49,394 nt of DNA from Candidatus Heteroruminococcus faecigallinarum (GTDB lineage: Bacteria > Bacillota > Clostridia > Oscillospirales > Ruminococcaceae). Of the stretch, positions 42,171 through 49,394 are shown piece by piece; positions within the stretch are counted from its first letter, which is position 1, and each line of letters opens with the position of its first letter. Under the pieces are notes generated by a model. That model had not been told where the DNA came from. It saw only the letters and a list, made by a program, of their open reading frames with translations, and searched no databases. The DNA lies in contig CAJFKV010000010.1 in NCBI GenBank assembly GCA_904387055.1, positions 1 through 49,394 on the forward strand, read 5' to 3'. The position numbers and the translations under genes are program-made.

Positions 42171-42203
42171 GGGGAAGGGATGCCAAAGCCCTTCCCCTTT
42201 TTT
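42171..42203 (+). terminator. Terminator between trxA and trxB
   Basis: Perfect 9-bp stem GGGGAAGGG/CCCTTCCCC, then six T. Since trxB has no evident promoter of its own it is probably leaky. Confidence 0.85.
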
Positions 42204-42232
42204 GTAACAGATCAAAGTAAGGAGGAAGGTCC

Positions 42233-43141
42233 ATGCTGGATATGATTGTGATTGGAGCGGGGACCGCCGGCCTCACCGCCGCCCTCTATGGCCGCCGGGC
42301 GGGCCTGCAGGTGCTGGTGCTGGAGAGCGGATTTTACGGCGGGCAGATCGCCAATACCCCCGAGGTGGAGAACTATCCCGCCATCCCCAGGATCAGCGGG
42401 GTGGACTTCAGCCAGGCCCTCTACGACCAGGTGGCCGCCCTGGGGGCCGAGGTGAAGTTTGAGGGGGTTACCGCCGCCTCCCTGGAAGGGGGGGTCAAGA
42501 CAGTGACCACCTCCCGCCAGACCTATGAGGCCAAGACGGTGGTCCTGGCCAACGGGGCCCAGCGGCGGAAGCTGGGCTGCCCGGGGGAGGAGGAGTTCTC
42601 CGGCCGGGGTGTTTCCTACTGCGCCACCTGTGACGGGGCCTTCTTCCGGGGGAAGGAGGTGGCCATTGTGGGCGGCGGCAACACCGCCCTGGAGGATGCC
42701 ATCTACCTGGCCGGCCTCTGTTCCAAGGTGTATCTTGTCCACCGGCGGGACGCCTTCCGGGGAAACGACATCCTGGTGAAGGCGGTGCAGAGCCGGGAGA
42801 ACATCCAGATCTGCTGGAACGCGGTGCCGGCGGCCATCACGGGGGACAAGGCAGTGACCGGCTGCCGCCTGCGGGACACGGTGACCGGGGAGGAGAGGGA
42901 GCTGGCGGTTTCCGCCGTCTTTGTGGCCATCGGCCTGGTGCCGGACAATGCCATCTGGGGGGACGCGGTGCAGCTGGACCCCAGCGGGTATATCCAGGCG
43001 GGGGAGGATTGCCGCACCAACCTGCCCGGGGTCTTTGTGGCGGGAGATACCCGCACCAAGCCCCTCCGCCAGCTGGTGACCGCCGCCGCCGACGGGGCCG
43101 TCGCCGCCTTTGAGGCGGGCAACTATCTGGCTTCCCTGTAA
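42233..43141 (+). CDS. trxB: Thioredoxin reductase
   Basis: A 302-residue flavoprotein that reduces thioredoxin with NADPH. It has the FAD motif GAGTAGL (7-13), the redox pair CATC (C130, C133), the nucleotide motif VGGGNTA followed by VHRRDAFR whose arginines select NADPH, and the closing FAD motif GVFVAGD. Length is typical. AAGGAGGAAGG precedes the ATG. Confidence 0.95.
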   Translation: MLDMIVIGAGTAGLTAALYGRRAGLQVLVLESGFYGGQIANTPEVENYPAIPRISGVDFSQALYDQVAALGAEVKFEGVTAASLEGGVKTVTTSRQTYEAKTVVLANGAQRRKLGCPGEEEFSGRGVSYCATCDGAFFRGKEVAIVGGGNTALEDAIYLAGLCSKVYLVHRRDAFRGNDILVKAVQSRENIQICWNAVPAAITGDKAVTGCRLRDTVTGEERELAVSAVFVAIGLVPDNAIWGDAVQLDPSGYIQAGEDCRTNLPGVFVAGDTRTKPLRQLVTAAADGAVAAFEAGNYLASL

Positions 43142-43175
43142 AGGGAAGGAGCATGCCGGCTTTTTTGGAGCCTGC

Positions 43176-43209
43176 AAGCCGTCAAACCACCGGGTTTGGC
43201 GGCTTTTTT
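43176..43209 (+). terminator. Terminator of trxA-trxB
   Basis: Stem AAGCCG-CAAACC/GGTTTG-CGGCTT with one mismatch around ACCG, then TTTT. Confidence 0.88.
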
Positions 43210-43254
43210 GTCGGTTGGCATCCCTTGCGCGGCCTTTTTTCCCTTCCCGTTTTC

Positions 43255-43263
43255 TGGTATACT
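43255..43263 (+). promoter_or_regulatory. Extended -10 promoter of the lipoprotein gene
   Basis: TGGTATACT at 43255-43263; the -35 is a weak T-run. Confidence 0.6.
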
Positions 43264-43295
43264 ATGGGTAGAACAGGTGGAAAGGGGGAGCCGCG

Positions 43296-43898
43296 ATGGG
43301 AAACCGAAGGCTACTGGCCCTGCTGGCGGGGGCCGCTCTGCTGCTGGGCGGGTGCGCCGCCCCGGAGTCCTCCCAGCCGCCGCCCCTCTTAAGCTGGGAC
43401 GACCGGGTCCTGTCCGGCCTGCCCTGGCCGGAGGAGCTTGCCCTCTCCCTGCCGGAGGAGGAGTTGTTTGAGGGTCTTCCCCTGCCGGAGCTGGAGCCCC
43501 CGCTCCTGGTCTTGTGGGACAGCCTGGGGGAGGCGTCGGTCCAGTACCGCCTCAAAGGCACCGTCCCCACCGTGATGGGAACGGTGTACGACCTGCCCGG
43601 GGTGCAGATGGTGCCCCTGGCCCGGCTCCAGGTCTTCCCGCGGGAGGAGTTTGACCAGCCGGACCGGTACCTGAAGGCGGGGGACAGGATCCTCCCCTGT
43701 GGGGAGGCCGGGGACCGGGTGGTGTTTTCGGACGACCGGTATGTGGTGCTGGACATGACCGACCTGGCGGGGGACCCTCCCCTCGACCAGCTCCTGGAGG
43801 AGGCCGAAAGCCCCCGCTCCGGCGATCTCGGCTACCTGCGGATCGCCTGCGACTACTGCCGGGAACACCTTGGACAGCACATTTCCGCCATCGGATAA
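43296..43898 (+). CDS. Lipoprotein of unknown function
   Basis: A 200-residue protein with a lipoprotein signal: MGNRR, a hydrophobic stretch and lipobox LLGGC with C20 as the lipid-bearing residue. The mature part is acidic and Pro/Leu/Glu-rich at first (about 30-70), then a compact beta-rich domain (about 80-160). I recognise no family. AAAGGGGGAG precedes the ATG. A pdxA-like gene follows 78 bases later, so cotranscription is possible but the link is not obvious. Confidence 0.78.
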   Translation: MGNRRLLALLAGAALLLGGCAAPESSQPPPLLSWDDRVLSGLPWPEELALSLPEEELFEGLPLPELEPPLLVLWDSLGEASVQYRLKGTVPTVMGTVYDLPGVQMVPLARLQVFPREEFDQPDRYLKAGDRILPCGEAGDRVVFSDDRYVVLDMTDLAGDPPLDQLLEEAESPRSGDLGYLRIACDYCREHLGQHISAIG

Positions 43899-43976
43899 GG
43901 GCGCCGGCCGGCACGCCAGTGGGGAGAAAGCGAGAACAACGGGGCGAGCCGCCCCGTTTTGGAAAGGAGAATTGCC

Positions 43977-45053
43977 ATGGACAAACGGCCGATTGTGGGG
44001 ATCACCATGGGGGACCCGGCCGGCAACGGCCCGGAGCTGACCGTCAAGGCCCTGACTCATCGGGAGGTCTACGACTGGTGCCGGCCCCTGGTCATCGGGG
44101 ACGGAAGGGTGCTGGAGGCGGCGGTGGCCATCGCCGGCGCGGCCGGCTGGACCGTCCGCCCGGTGGAGCGGGTGGAGGACGCCCGGTTCCAGTTTGGAAC
44201 GATCGACGTCTACCACCAGGACCTGGTGGAGATGGACAAGCTGGAGTATGGAAAGGTGTCCCCCATGTGCGGGCGGGCGGCCTTTCTGTCGGTCCGCACC
44301 GCCATCGCGCTGGCCATGGAGGGGAAGATCGACGGCACCTGTACCAACGCCCTCAACAAGGAGGCGATGAACCTGGCGCTGGCCCCCCAGGGGATGCATT
44401 TCGACGGCCATACCGAGATCTACGCCCACTACACCCATACCGACAAATACACCATGATGCTGGTCCACCACGACCTGCGGGTGGTCCATGTCTCCACCCA
44501 TTGCAGCCTGCGGGAGGCCTGTGACCGGGTAAAGCGGCAGCGGGTGCTGGACGTCATCCGCATTGCCCACGGGGCCTGCCGGGAGTTTGGCATTGCGGCC
44601 CCTCGGGTGGGGGTGGCGGGCCTCAACCCCCACGCAGGGGAGAACGGCCTTTTTGGCCGGGAGGAGCTGGAGGAGATCGCCCCCGCCGTCGCGGCGGCCC
44701 GGGAGGAAGGGATCCAGGCGGAGGGCCCCCTCCCGCCGGACAGCCTGTTCCCCAAGGCGCTGGGAGGCTGGTACGATGTGGTGGTGGCCATGTACCACGA
44801 CCAGGGCCACATCCCCCTCAAGACGGTGGGATTTGTCTACGACCGGGACAAGAAGCAGTGGAAAGCGGTGGAGGGGGTCAACATCACCCTGGGGCTGCCC
44901 ATCGTCCGTACCTCGGTGGACCATGGCACCGGCTTTGACCAGGCGGGCAAGGGAACCAGCAGCGAGGCCAGCCTGGTCAACGCCATCCAGTATGCCGCGC
45001 GGATGTCCCTTCACCGCCGGGAACGGATGGAAGATGGGGGGGAACCGGGATGA
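43977..45053 (+). CDS. PdxA-family dehydrogenase (4-hydroxythreonine-4-phosphate dehydrogenase-like)
   Basis: A 358-residue NAD-dependent, metal-binding oxidative decarboxylase of the PdxA family. Metal-site histidines appear in GHTEIYA, LNPHAGENG and YHDQGHIPLK; the opening GITMGDPAGNGPE is diagnostic. PdxA acts in vitamin B6 synthesis, while the PdxA2 branch acts in D-threonate or D-erythronate breakdown beside a DUF1537 kinase. No B6 or DUF1537 gene is in the window, so the branch is open. ATG 43977 follows AAAGGAG by eight bases. It overlaps the next gene by four bases. Confidence 0.88.
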   Translation: MDKRPIVGITMGDPAGNGPELTVKALTHREVYDWCRPLVIGDGRVLEAAVAIAGAAGWTVRPVERVEDARFQFGTIDVYHQDLVEMDKLEYGKVSPMCGRAAFLSVRTAIALAMEGKIDGTCTNALNKEAMNLALAPQGMHFDGHTEIYAHYTHTDKYTMMLVHHDLRVVHVSTHCSLREACDRVKRQRVLDVIRIAHGACREFGIAAPRVGVAGLNPHAGENGLFGREELEEIAPAVAAAREEGIQAEGPLPPDSLFPKALGGWYDVVVAMYHDQGHIPLKTVGFVYDRDKKQWKAVEGVNITLGLPIVRTSVDHGTGFDQAGKGTSSEASLVNAIQYAARMSLHRRERMEDGGEPG

Positions 45054-46138
45054 CGATGGAGCAGGTATTGGCCATGGCCCGGCGGCTGCGGGAGGAGCTG
45101 CACGGCTGCCCGGAGCTGTCGGGACAGGAACGGAAGACCCAAGAGGTGCTGAAGGCCTTTTTGCGGGAGAACACCACCCTGGAGCTTGTGGAGCGGGAGG
45201 GGTGGTTCTACGCCGTCCACCGGGAAGGGGAGGGCCTGCCCAACGTGGCCTGGCGGTGCGACATGGACGCCATCCCCGGGGAAGAGGGCCCCTACCACGG
45301 CTGCGGCCATGACGGCCACTGTGCGGCGGCCGCGGGGCTGGCCCTGCTGGCCGAGGGGAAGACCCTGGGCCGGAACCTGTTCTTCCTCTTCCAGCCGGAG
45401 GAGGAGACTGGGGAAGGGGCCCGCCGGTGTCTGCCCTTCCTGCAGGAGGAAGGGATCGGGCGGATCTTCGGCTTCCACAACATCCCCGGATTCCCTCTGG
45501 GGGCCGTCCTCTGCCGGGAGGGCACCTTCGCCTGCGCCTCCCGGGGCCTCACCATCCGCCTTACCGGGAAGCAGAGCCACGCCGCCTATCCCGAGCTGGG
45601 GGCAAACCCGGCCTTCCTGGCGGCGGGGCTGCTGGAGGAGCTGCCCGCCCTCCTGGCGCCGGAACGGTGGAAAGGCCTGGTACTGGCCACGGTGGTTCAG
45701 GTGGCCGTCGGCGAGAAGGCCTTCGGCGTTTCCGCCGGGGAGGGGGAGGTCTCCCTCACCCTGCGGGCCCACCTGGGGGAGGAGCTGGAACAGCTCCAGG
45801 AGGAGATCCAGGCCTATGTAACCCGGGAAGGGGCGCGGCAGGGGATCGCCAGCCGCTTTGTCGTGCAGGACGCCTTCCCTCACACCGCCTCCACCCCGGC
45901 GCTGGAGGCCCGCCTGGAGGATGCCTGGCGGCGGAAGGGGCTGCAGGTCCTCCCGCTGGAGGAACCCATGCGCTGGTCGGAGGATTTTGGCTGGTACCTG
46001 GGCCAGGTGCCCGGCGTGTTTTTTGGCATCGGCGCCGGGGAGGCCTGCCCCGGCCTGCATACGTCGGACTACTCTTTCCCCGACGGGCTCCTTCCCGCCG
46101 CCCTAAAGGCGGGACAAACCGCCCTTCTGCTGGACTAG
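45050..46138 (+). CDS. M20-family amidohydrolase
   Basis: A 362-residue metal-dependent hydrolase of the M20D/hippurate hydrolase type, cleaving N-acyl or amino-acid amide bonds. Motifs: AWRCDMDAIP, HGCGHDGHCA with metal-site residues, QPEEETGEGA, and the inserted dimerisation domain (about 170-280). Late metal His is in CPGLHTSDYSF. ATG 45050 overlaps the pdxA-like stop (ATGA), so they are translationally coupled. Substrate unknown. Confidence 0.88.
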   Translation: MTMEQVLAMARRLREELHGCPELSGQERKTQEVLKAFLRENTTLELVEREGWFYAVHREGEGLPNVAWRCDMDAIPGEEGPYHGCGHDGHCAAAAGLALLAEGKTLGRNLFFLFQPEEETGEGARRCLPFLQEEGIGRIFGFHNIPGFPLGAVLCREGTFACASRGLTIRLTGKQSHAAYPELGANPAFLAAGLLEELPALLAPERWKGLVLATVVQVAVGEKAFGVSAGEGEVSLTLRAHLGEELEQLQEEIQAYVTREGARQGIASRFVVQDAFPHTASTPALEARLEDAWRRKGLQVLPLEEPMRWSEDFGWYLGQVPGVFFGIGAGEACPGLHTSDYSFPDGLLPAALKAGQTALLLD

Positions 46139-46168
46139 AGACAAGCCGTCCGCCTGCCGGCGGCAAGA

Positions 46169-46203
46169 ACAGCCTGGGAAAACCGGTCCCAGGCTGTCTT
46201 TTT
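46169..46203 (+). terminator. Terminator after the M20 gene
   Basis: Perfect stem ACAGCCTGGGA/TCCCAGGCTGT around AAACCGG, then CTTTTT. Confidence 0.9.
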
Positions 46204-46286
46204 GTGTTCAAAACGGTGGTTTTCCATGAAAAAGTAGCCACCTGTGTGGAAAAAAGCGTCAAAGTGGAAAAGATGCAGCGAGGGAA

Positions 46287-46315
46287 TTTACATTCTTTTC
46301 GGGGAGGGGTATAAT
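46287..46315 (+). promoter_or_regulatory. Promoter of the methionine synthase genes
   Basis: TTTACA (46287-46292) and TATAAT (46310-46315) with a 17-base spacer. The leader is only about 40 bases, too short for a SAM or B12 riboswitch. Confidence 0.85.
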
Positions 46316-46359
46316 CAAAACCACTATCCGCAATCGATAAAACCGAAAGGAGGAGGCCC

Positions 46360-47058
46360 ATGGACCAGCTGCTGACCCTGGACCGGGGGGAGATCCGCCG
46401 GTATTTGGGATGCCCCGGGCCGGCCGACCCGGACACCGAAGAGCGGATCGACCGCTGTTCCCGGCTGCTGGCCCGGGAAGCCCGCCCCCGGACGGTGTGG
46501 AAGGAATGCTCCCTTTGCTGGGAGGAGGGGGGAATCCTCCTGGAGGGGACGGTCCTTTCCCTGCCGGGGAAGGACATCGCCCGCCACCTGGCCGGCTGCC
46601 GCCGGTGCATCCTGATGGCGGCGACCCTGGGGTGGGAGACGGAGCGGCGGATCCTCCAGGCCCAGGCCGGCCGGATGGCCGACGCGGTGGTGCTGGACGC
46701 CTGTGCCACCGCCGGGGTGGAGGAGGTGTGCGACCGGCTGGAGGATGACCTGCGCCGCCGGTACGGCCGACTCACCGGGCGGTTTTCCCCCGGGTATGGC
46801 GACCTTCCCCTGGAGCTGCAGCCGGCGGTGCTGCGGGTGCTGGATGCCGGGCGGCGGATCGGGCTCACCCTTTCCCCGGGCGGGGTGCTGCTGCCCCACA
46901 AGTCGGTAACGGCGATCCTGGGGATCGACCCGCCCCAGGGACAGACGCTGCCCGCCGGGACGGAAAGCTGTGACCGGTGCGGCGGCTGCCCTCAGCGGGA
47001 GGGCTGTGTATTTCGAAAAGGAGGTGGCTCCTGTGGGGCTGCGAGACGAAATTTGTAA
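46360..47058 (+). CDS. Methionine synthase reactivation-domain protein
   Basis: A 232-residue protein equal to the detached C-terminal SAM-binding activation domain of MetH, which re-methylates oxidised B12. Typical segments are GDLPLELQ and a LLPHKSVTAILGI block, matching the TxxKSVTGI motif of the family. It ends with a Cys cluster (CDRCGGCPQREGC, about 206-218) that could bind a metal or cluster, a feature of the stand-alone proteins. AAAGGAGGAGG precedes the ATG. It overlaps metH by 26 bases. Confidence 0.87.
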   Translation: MDQLLTLDRGEIRRYLGCPGPADPDTEERIDRCSRLLAREARPRTVWKECSLCWEEGGILLEGTVLSLPGKDIARHLAGCRRCILMAATLGWETERRILQAQAGRMADAVVLDACATAGVEEVCDRLEDDLRRRYGRLTGRFSPGYGDLPLELQPAVLRVLDAGRRIGLTLSPGGVLLPHKSVTAILGIDPPQGQTLPAGTESCDRCGGCPQREGCVFRKGGGSCGAARRNL

Positions 47059-49394
47059 CGGGAGAATTCTGCTGGACGGCGGCATGGGGACCATGCTCCA
47101 GAGGCAGGGCCTTCCTTTGGGAGAATATCCGGAGATCCTCTCCATCACCAACCCGAAGGAGATTGAGGCCATCCACCGGGCCTACCTGGAGGCAGGCAGC
47201 CGGATGATCTACACCAATACCTTCGGGGCCACCGGCCGGAAGCTTCGGGGCTGCGGCCATTCGGTGGAGGAGGTGGTCCGGGCGGCGGTGGCCTGTGCCA
47301 AGGAGGCGGCCGCCCCCTATGGGGCCTGGGTGGCGCTGGACATCGGCCCCTGCGGGGAGCTGCTGGAGCCCATGGGTACCCTTTCCTTTGAGGAGGCGGT
47401 GGAGCTCTTTGCCCAGGAGGTCCGGGCGGGAGTGGCCGCCGGGGTGGACGCCATTGTGGTGGAGACGATGACCGACCTGGGGGAGGCCCGGGCGGCGGTG
47501 CTGGCGGCCAAGGAGAACAGCAGCCTGCCGGTCCTCTGCACCATGACCTTTGAGGAGACCAAGCGCACCTTTACCGGCGCGTCGGTGGAGTCGATGGCCC
47601 TGGTGATGGAGGGACTGGGGGTGGACGCGGTGGGGATCAACTGCTCCCTGGGCCCGGCTCAGATCCTCCCCATCGCCGAGGAGCTGGCCCGGTGGACCAC
47701 CCTGCCCCTGATCATCAAGCCCAACGCGGGCCTCCCCTCCCTGGACGGGGGGGAGATGTATACCCTCACGCCGGAGGAATTTGCCAACCAGATGGTTCCC
47801 TACCTGGAGATGGGGGCCCGGCTGGTGGGGGGCTGCTGCGGCACCGACCCCGCCTATATCCGGGCCATCGCCGCCCGGATGGGGGAGCATCCCCCGGTGG
47901 ACCGGCCGGTGAAGCGCCGCCGGGCGGTGTGCAGCGACAGCCGGGCGGTGGAGCTGGACCGGGCGCGGGTCATCGGGGAGAGGATCAACCCCTCCGGCCG
48001 GCAGAGCCTCCGCCACGCCTTGGCCCGGGGGGACCTGGACCTGCTGCTGCGGGAGGGGGTCTCCCAGATGGAGCAGGGGGCCGACCTGCTGGACGTGAAC
48101 GTGGGCGTCCCCCAGACCGACGAGCCGGCCCTGATGGCCCGGGCGGTGCGGGAGCTGCAGGGGGTGGTCAATCTGCCCCTGGTGCTGGATTCCTCCGATC
48201 CCCGCGCCCTGGAGGCCGGCCTGCGGGTCTACAGCGGCAAAGGGGTGGTCAACTCGGTAAACGGGGAGGACCGGGTGCTGGACCGGGTGCTCCCCCTGGT
48301 GAAGAAGTACGGGGCGGCGGTGATCGGCCTCACCATGGACGACCGGGGCATCCCCCCCACGGCGGAGGACCGGCTGGCCATCGGGGAGAAGATCCTCCGC
48401 CGGGCCGAGGAGGAGGGCATCCGGCGGGAGGACGTGTTCCTCGACTGCCTCTGCCTCACCGCCAGCGCCCAGCAGGAACTGGCGGGGGTTACCCTCCGCA
48501 CCCTGTCCCTGGTGCGGGAGAAGCTGGGGGTGGAGACGGTGCTGGGCCTGTCCAACATCTCCTTCGGCCTGCCGGGGCGGCGGCTGCTGAACCGCACCTT
48601 CCTGGCCCAGGCCCTGGCGGCGGGGCTCACCCTGCCCATTCTGGACCCGGGCGCCCGCACCCTTCTGGATGTGGTGGCCTGCCACCATCTGCTCACCGGG
48701 GCCGACCAAGGGGGAAGAGACTACATCGCCCGGTTTGCCTCCCGGGGGGACGAGCTTCCCCCGCCCCAGAACGACCTGGTCCAGGTGCGGGATGTGGGCT
48801 ACTGCATCCTCCATTCCCTGCGGGAGGAGGCCAAGGCCGCCTGCCTGGAGCTGCTGGAGAGAAAGGACCCCATGGAGGTGGTCTCCCAGGACCTGATCCC
48901 CGCCCTGGACCAGGTGGGGCGGCAGTACGAGGAGGGGACCCTGTACCTGCCCCAGCTGATCAGCGCGGCCGAGTCGGCCAAGGACGCCTTCCAGCTGGTG
49001 CGGGACCGGCTCTCCGCCGCCCAGCGGACCGACAACTCCTTTGTGGTGGTGCTGGCCACCGTCCAGGGGGATGTCCACGACATTGGCAAGAACATCGTCA
49101 AGGTGGTGCTGGAGAACTACGGCTGCCGGATTGTGGACCTGGGCCGGGACGTGGCGCCGGAGGCGGTTCTGGAGACGGCCCGGCGGGAGGGCGCCGCCAT
49201 GGTGGGGCTGAGCGCGCTGATGACCACCACCCTGGACAGCATGGAGAGAACCGTCCGCCTGCTGCGGGAGGAGGGGCTCCCCGCCAAGATTGTGGTGGGG
49301 GGAGCGGTCCTCACCGCCGATTACTCCCGGAAGATAGGGGCCGATTACTACGCCAAGGATGCCCAGGAAGCCGTGCGGATTCTCAAGGAGATCC
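47033..49394 (+). CDS. metH: B12-dependent methionine synthase, partial (runs off the window)
   Basis: Cobalamin-dependent enzyme transferring methyl from methyltetrahydrofolate to homocysteine. GTG start at 47033 with AAAGGAGGTGG eight bases before it. 787 codons are visible without a stop. Domains in order: homocysteine-binding (1 to about 290) with zinc cysteines C204, C268 and C269 (GINCS, GGCCGT); pterin-binding (about 310-560, starting GERINPSG); B12 cap and B12-binding domain (from about 590) with the cobalt ligand H682 in GDVHDIGKN. The activation domain is expected to be absent, as it is encoded by the gene upstream. The 3' end lies outside the window. Confidence 0.94.
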   Translation, partial: MGLRDEICNGRILLDGGMGTMLQRQGLPLGEYPEILSITNPKEIEAIHRAYLEAGSRMIYTNTFGATGRKLRGCGHSVEEVVRAAVACAKEAAAPYGAWVALDIGPCGELLEPMGTLSFEEAVELFAQEVRAGVAAGVDAIVVETMTDLGEARAAVLAAKENSSLPVLCTMTFEETKRTFTGASVESMALVMEGLGVDAVGINCSLGPAQILPIAEELARWTTLPLIIKPNAGLPSLDGGEMYTLTPEEFANQMVPYLEMGARLVGGCCGTDPAYIRAIAARMGEHPPVDRPVKRRRAVCSDSRAVELDRARVIGERINPSGRQSLRHALARGDLDLLLREGVSQMEQGADLLDVNVGVPQTDEPALMARAVRELQGVVNLPLVLDSSDPRALEAGLRVYSGKGVVNSVNGEDRVLDRVLPLVKKYGAAVIGLTMDDRGIPPTAEDRLAIGEKILRRAEEEGIRREDVFLDCLCLTASAQQELAGVTLRTLSLVREKLGVETVLGLSNISFGLPGRRLLNRTFLAQALAAGLTLPILDPGARTLLDVVACHHLLTGADQGGRDYIARFASRGDELPPPQNDLVQVRDVGYCILHSLREEAKAACLELLERKDPMEVVSQDLIPALDQVGRQYEEGTLYLPQLISAAESAKDAFQLVRDRLSAAQRTDNSFVVVLATVQGDVHDIGKNIVKVVLENYGCRIVDLGRDVAPEAVLETARREGAAMVGLSALMTTTLDSMERTVRLLREEGLPAKIVVGGAVLTADYSRKIGADYYAKDAQEAVRILKEI

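Noticed and set aside
46200..46286. A SAM or B12 riboswitch before the methionine synthase genes
   Set aside because: The promoter at 46287-46315 leaves a leader of only about 40 bases, and no conserved riboswitch motif is seen.

Overview
This window looks like an ordinary piece of chromosome from a G+C-rich member of the Clostridia, most like the Oscillospiraceae gut anaerobes (a Flavonifractor, Intestinimonas or Lawsonibacter-like genus is my guess, not shown). Support: a Rex redox repressor, a threonyl-tRNA synthetase behind a T-box leader, type III glutamine synthetase, the Firmicutes order tepA-ylzJ-(uppP)-ftsK/spoIIIE, split B12-dependent methionine synthase, strong AGGAGG ribosome sites and Bacillus-type promoters. 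There is no phage, transposase, integrase, CRISPR array or recognisable defence island.

Layout. 1-430: noncoding DNA made almost wholly of short perfect hairpins, including a duplicated three-hairpin unit. 0.4-3.5 kb: small membrane protein, D,D-carboxypeptidase, rluB and a coupled unknown gene. 3.6-7.2 kb: a three-gene transcarboxylase-like operon (acyl-CoA carboxyltransferase, biotin carrier, OadA/5S subunit). 7.3-10.3 kb: tRNA-Leu, about 600 bp of structured noncoding DNA, a MATE exporter behind a terminator-containing leader, a frameshifted cytidylate-kinase-like gene and a 63-residue Pro/Arg/Gly-rich protein. 10.4-16.6 kb: hydrolase, rex, a leftward rsmA-cyclase-TcaA-like operon, dCMP deaminase. 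16.8-24.8 kb: tepA, ylzJ, uppP, ftsK, YgiQ-type radical SAM, an MBL/DUF3006 pair. 24.8-28.7 kb: fructose-6-phosphate aldolase, then a lower-G+C DhaL-DhaK-VOC-like operon and an unknown gene, ending at tRNA-Ser. 29.3-34.2 kb: asnA, glnN, guaA, a nitrogen/amide block. 34.4-36.6 kb: an AT-rich GrpB-family gene and a second MATE. 36.7-41.6 kb: T-box-thrS, L-lactate dehydrogenase, N-acyl-D-amino-acid deacylase. 41.8-49.4 kb: trxA-trxB, a lipoprotein, pdxA-like and M20 amidohydrolase genes, then split methionine synthase running off the right edge.

How genes may work together: the carboxyltransferase trio could move CO2 between oxaloacetate and an acyl-CoA on a free biotin carrier, with no ATP or sodium pump subunit present here. 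The aldolase carries the residues typical of dihydroxyacetone-releasing enzymes and lies next to a DhaKL-type kinase, suggesting a fructose-6-phosphate to DHA to DHAP route. Rex and lactate dehydrogenase fit a fermentative life.

I did not find a clear, wholly new biological system. The best leads are the divergent transcarboxylase trio, the aldolase/divergent DhaKL/VOC set, the triple SPTD repeat in the TcaA-like protein, the attenuator-like MATE leader, the 63-residue protein and the GNA-triloop hairpin repeats. All calls come from reading the sequence; no database search was run.
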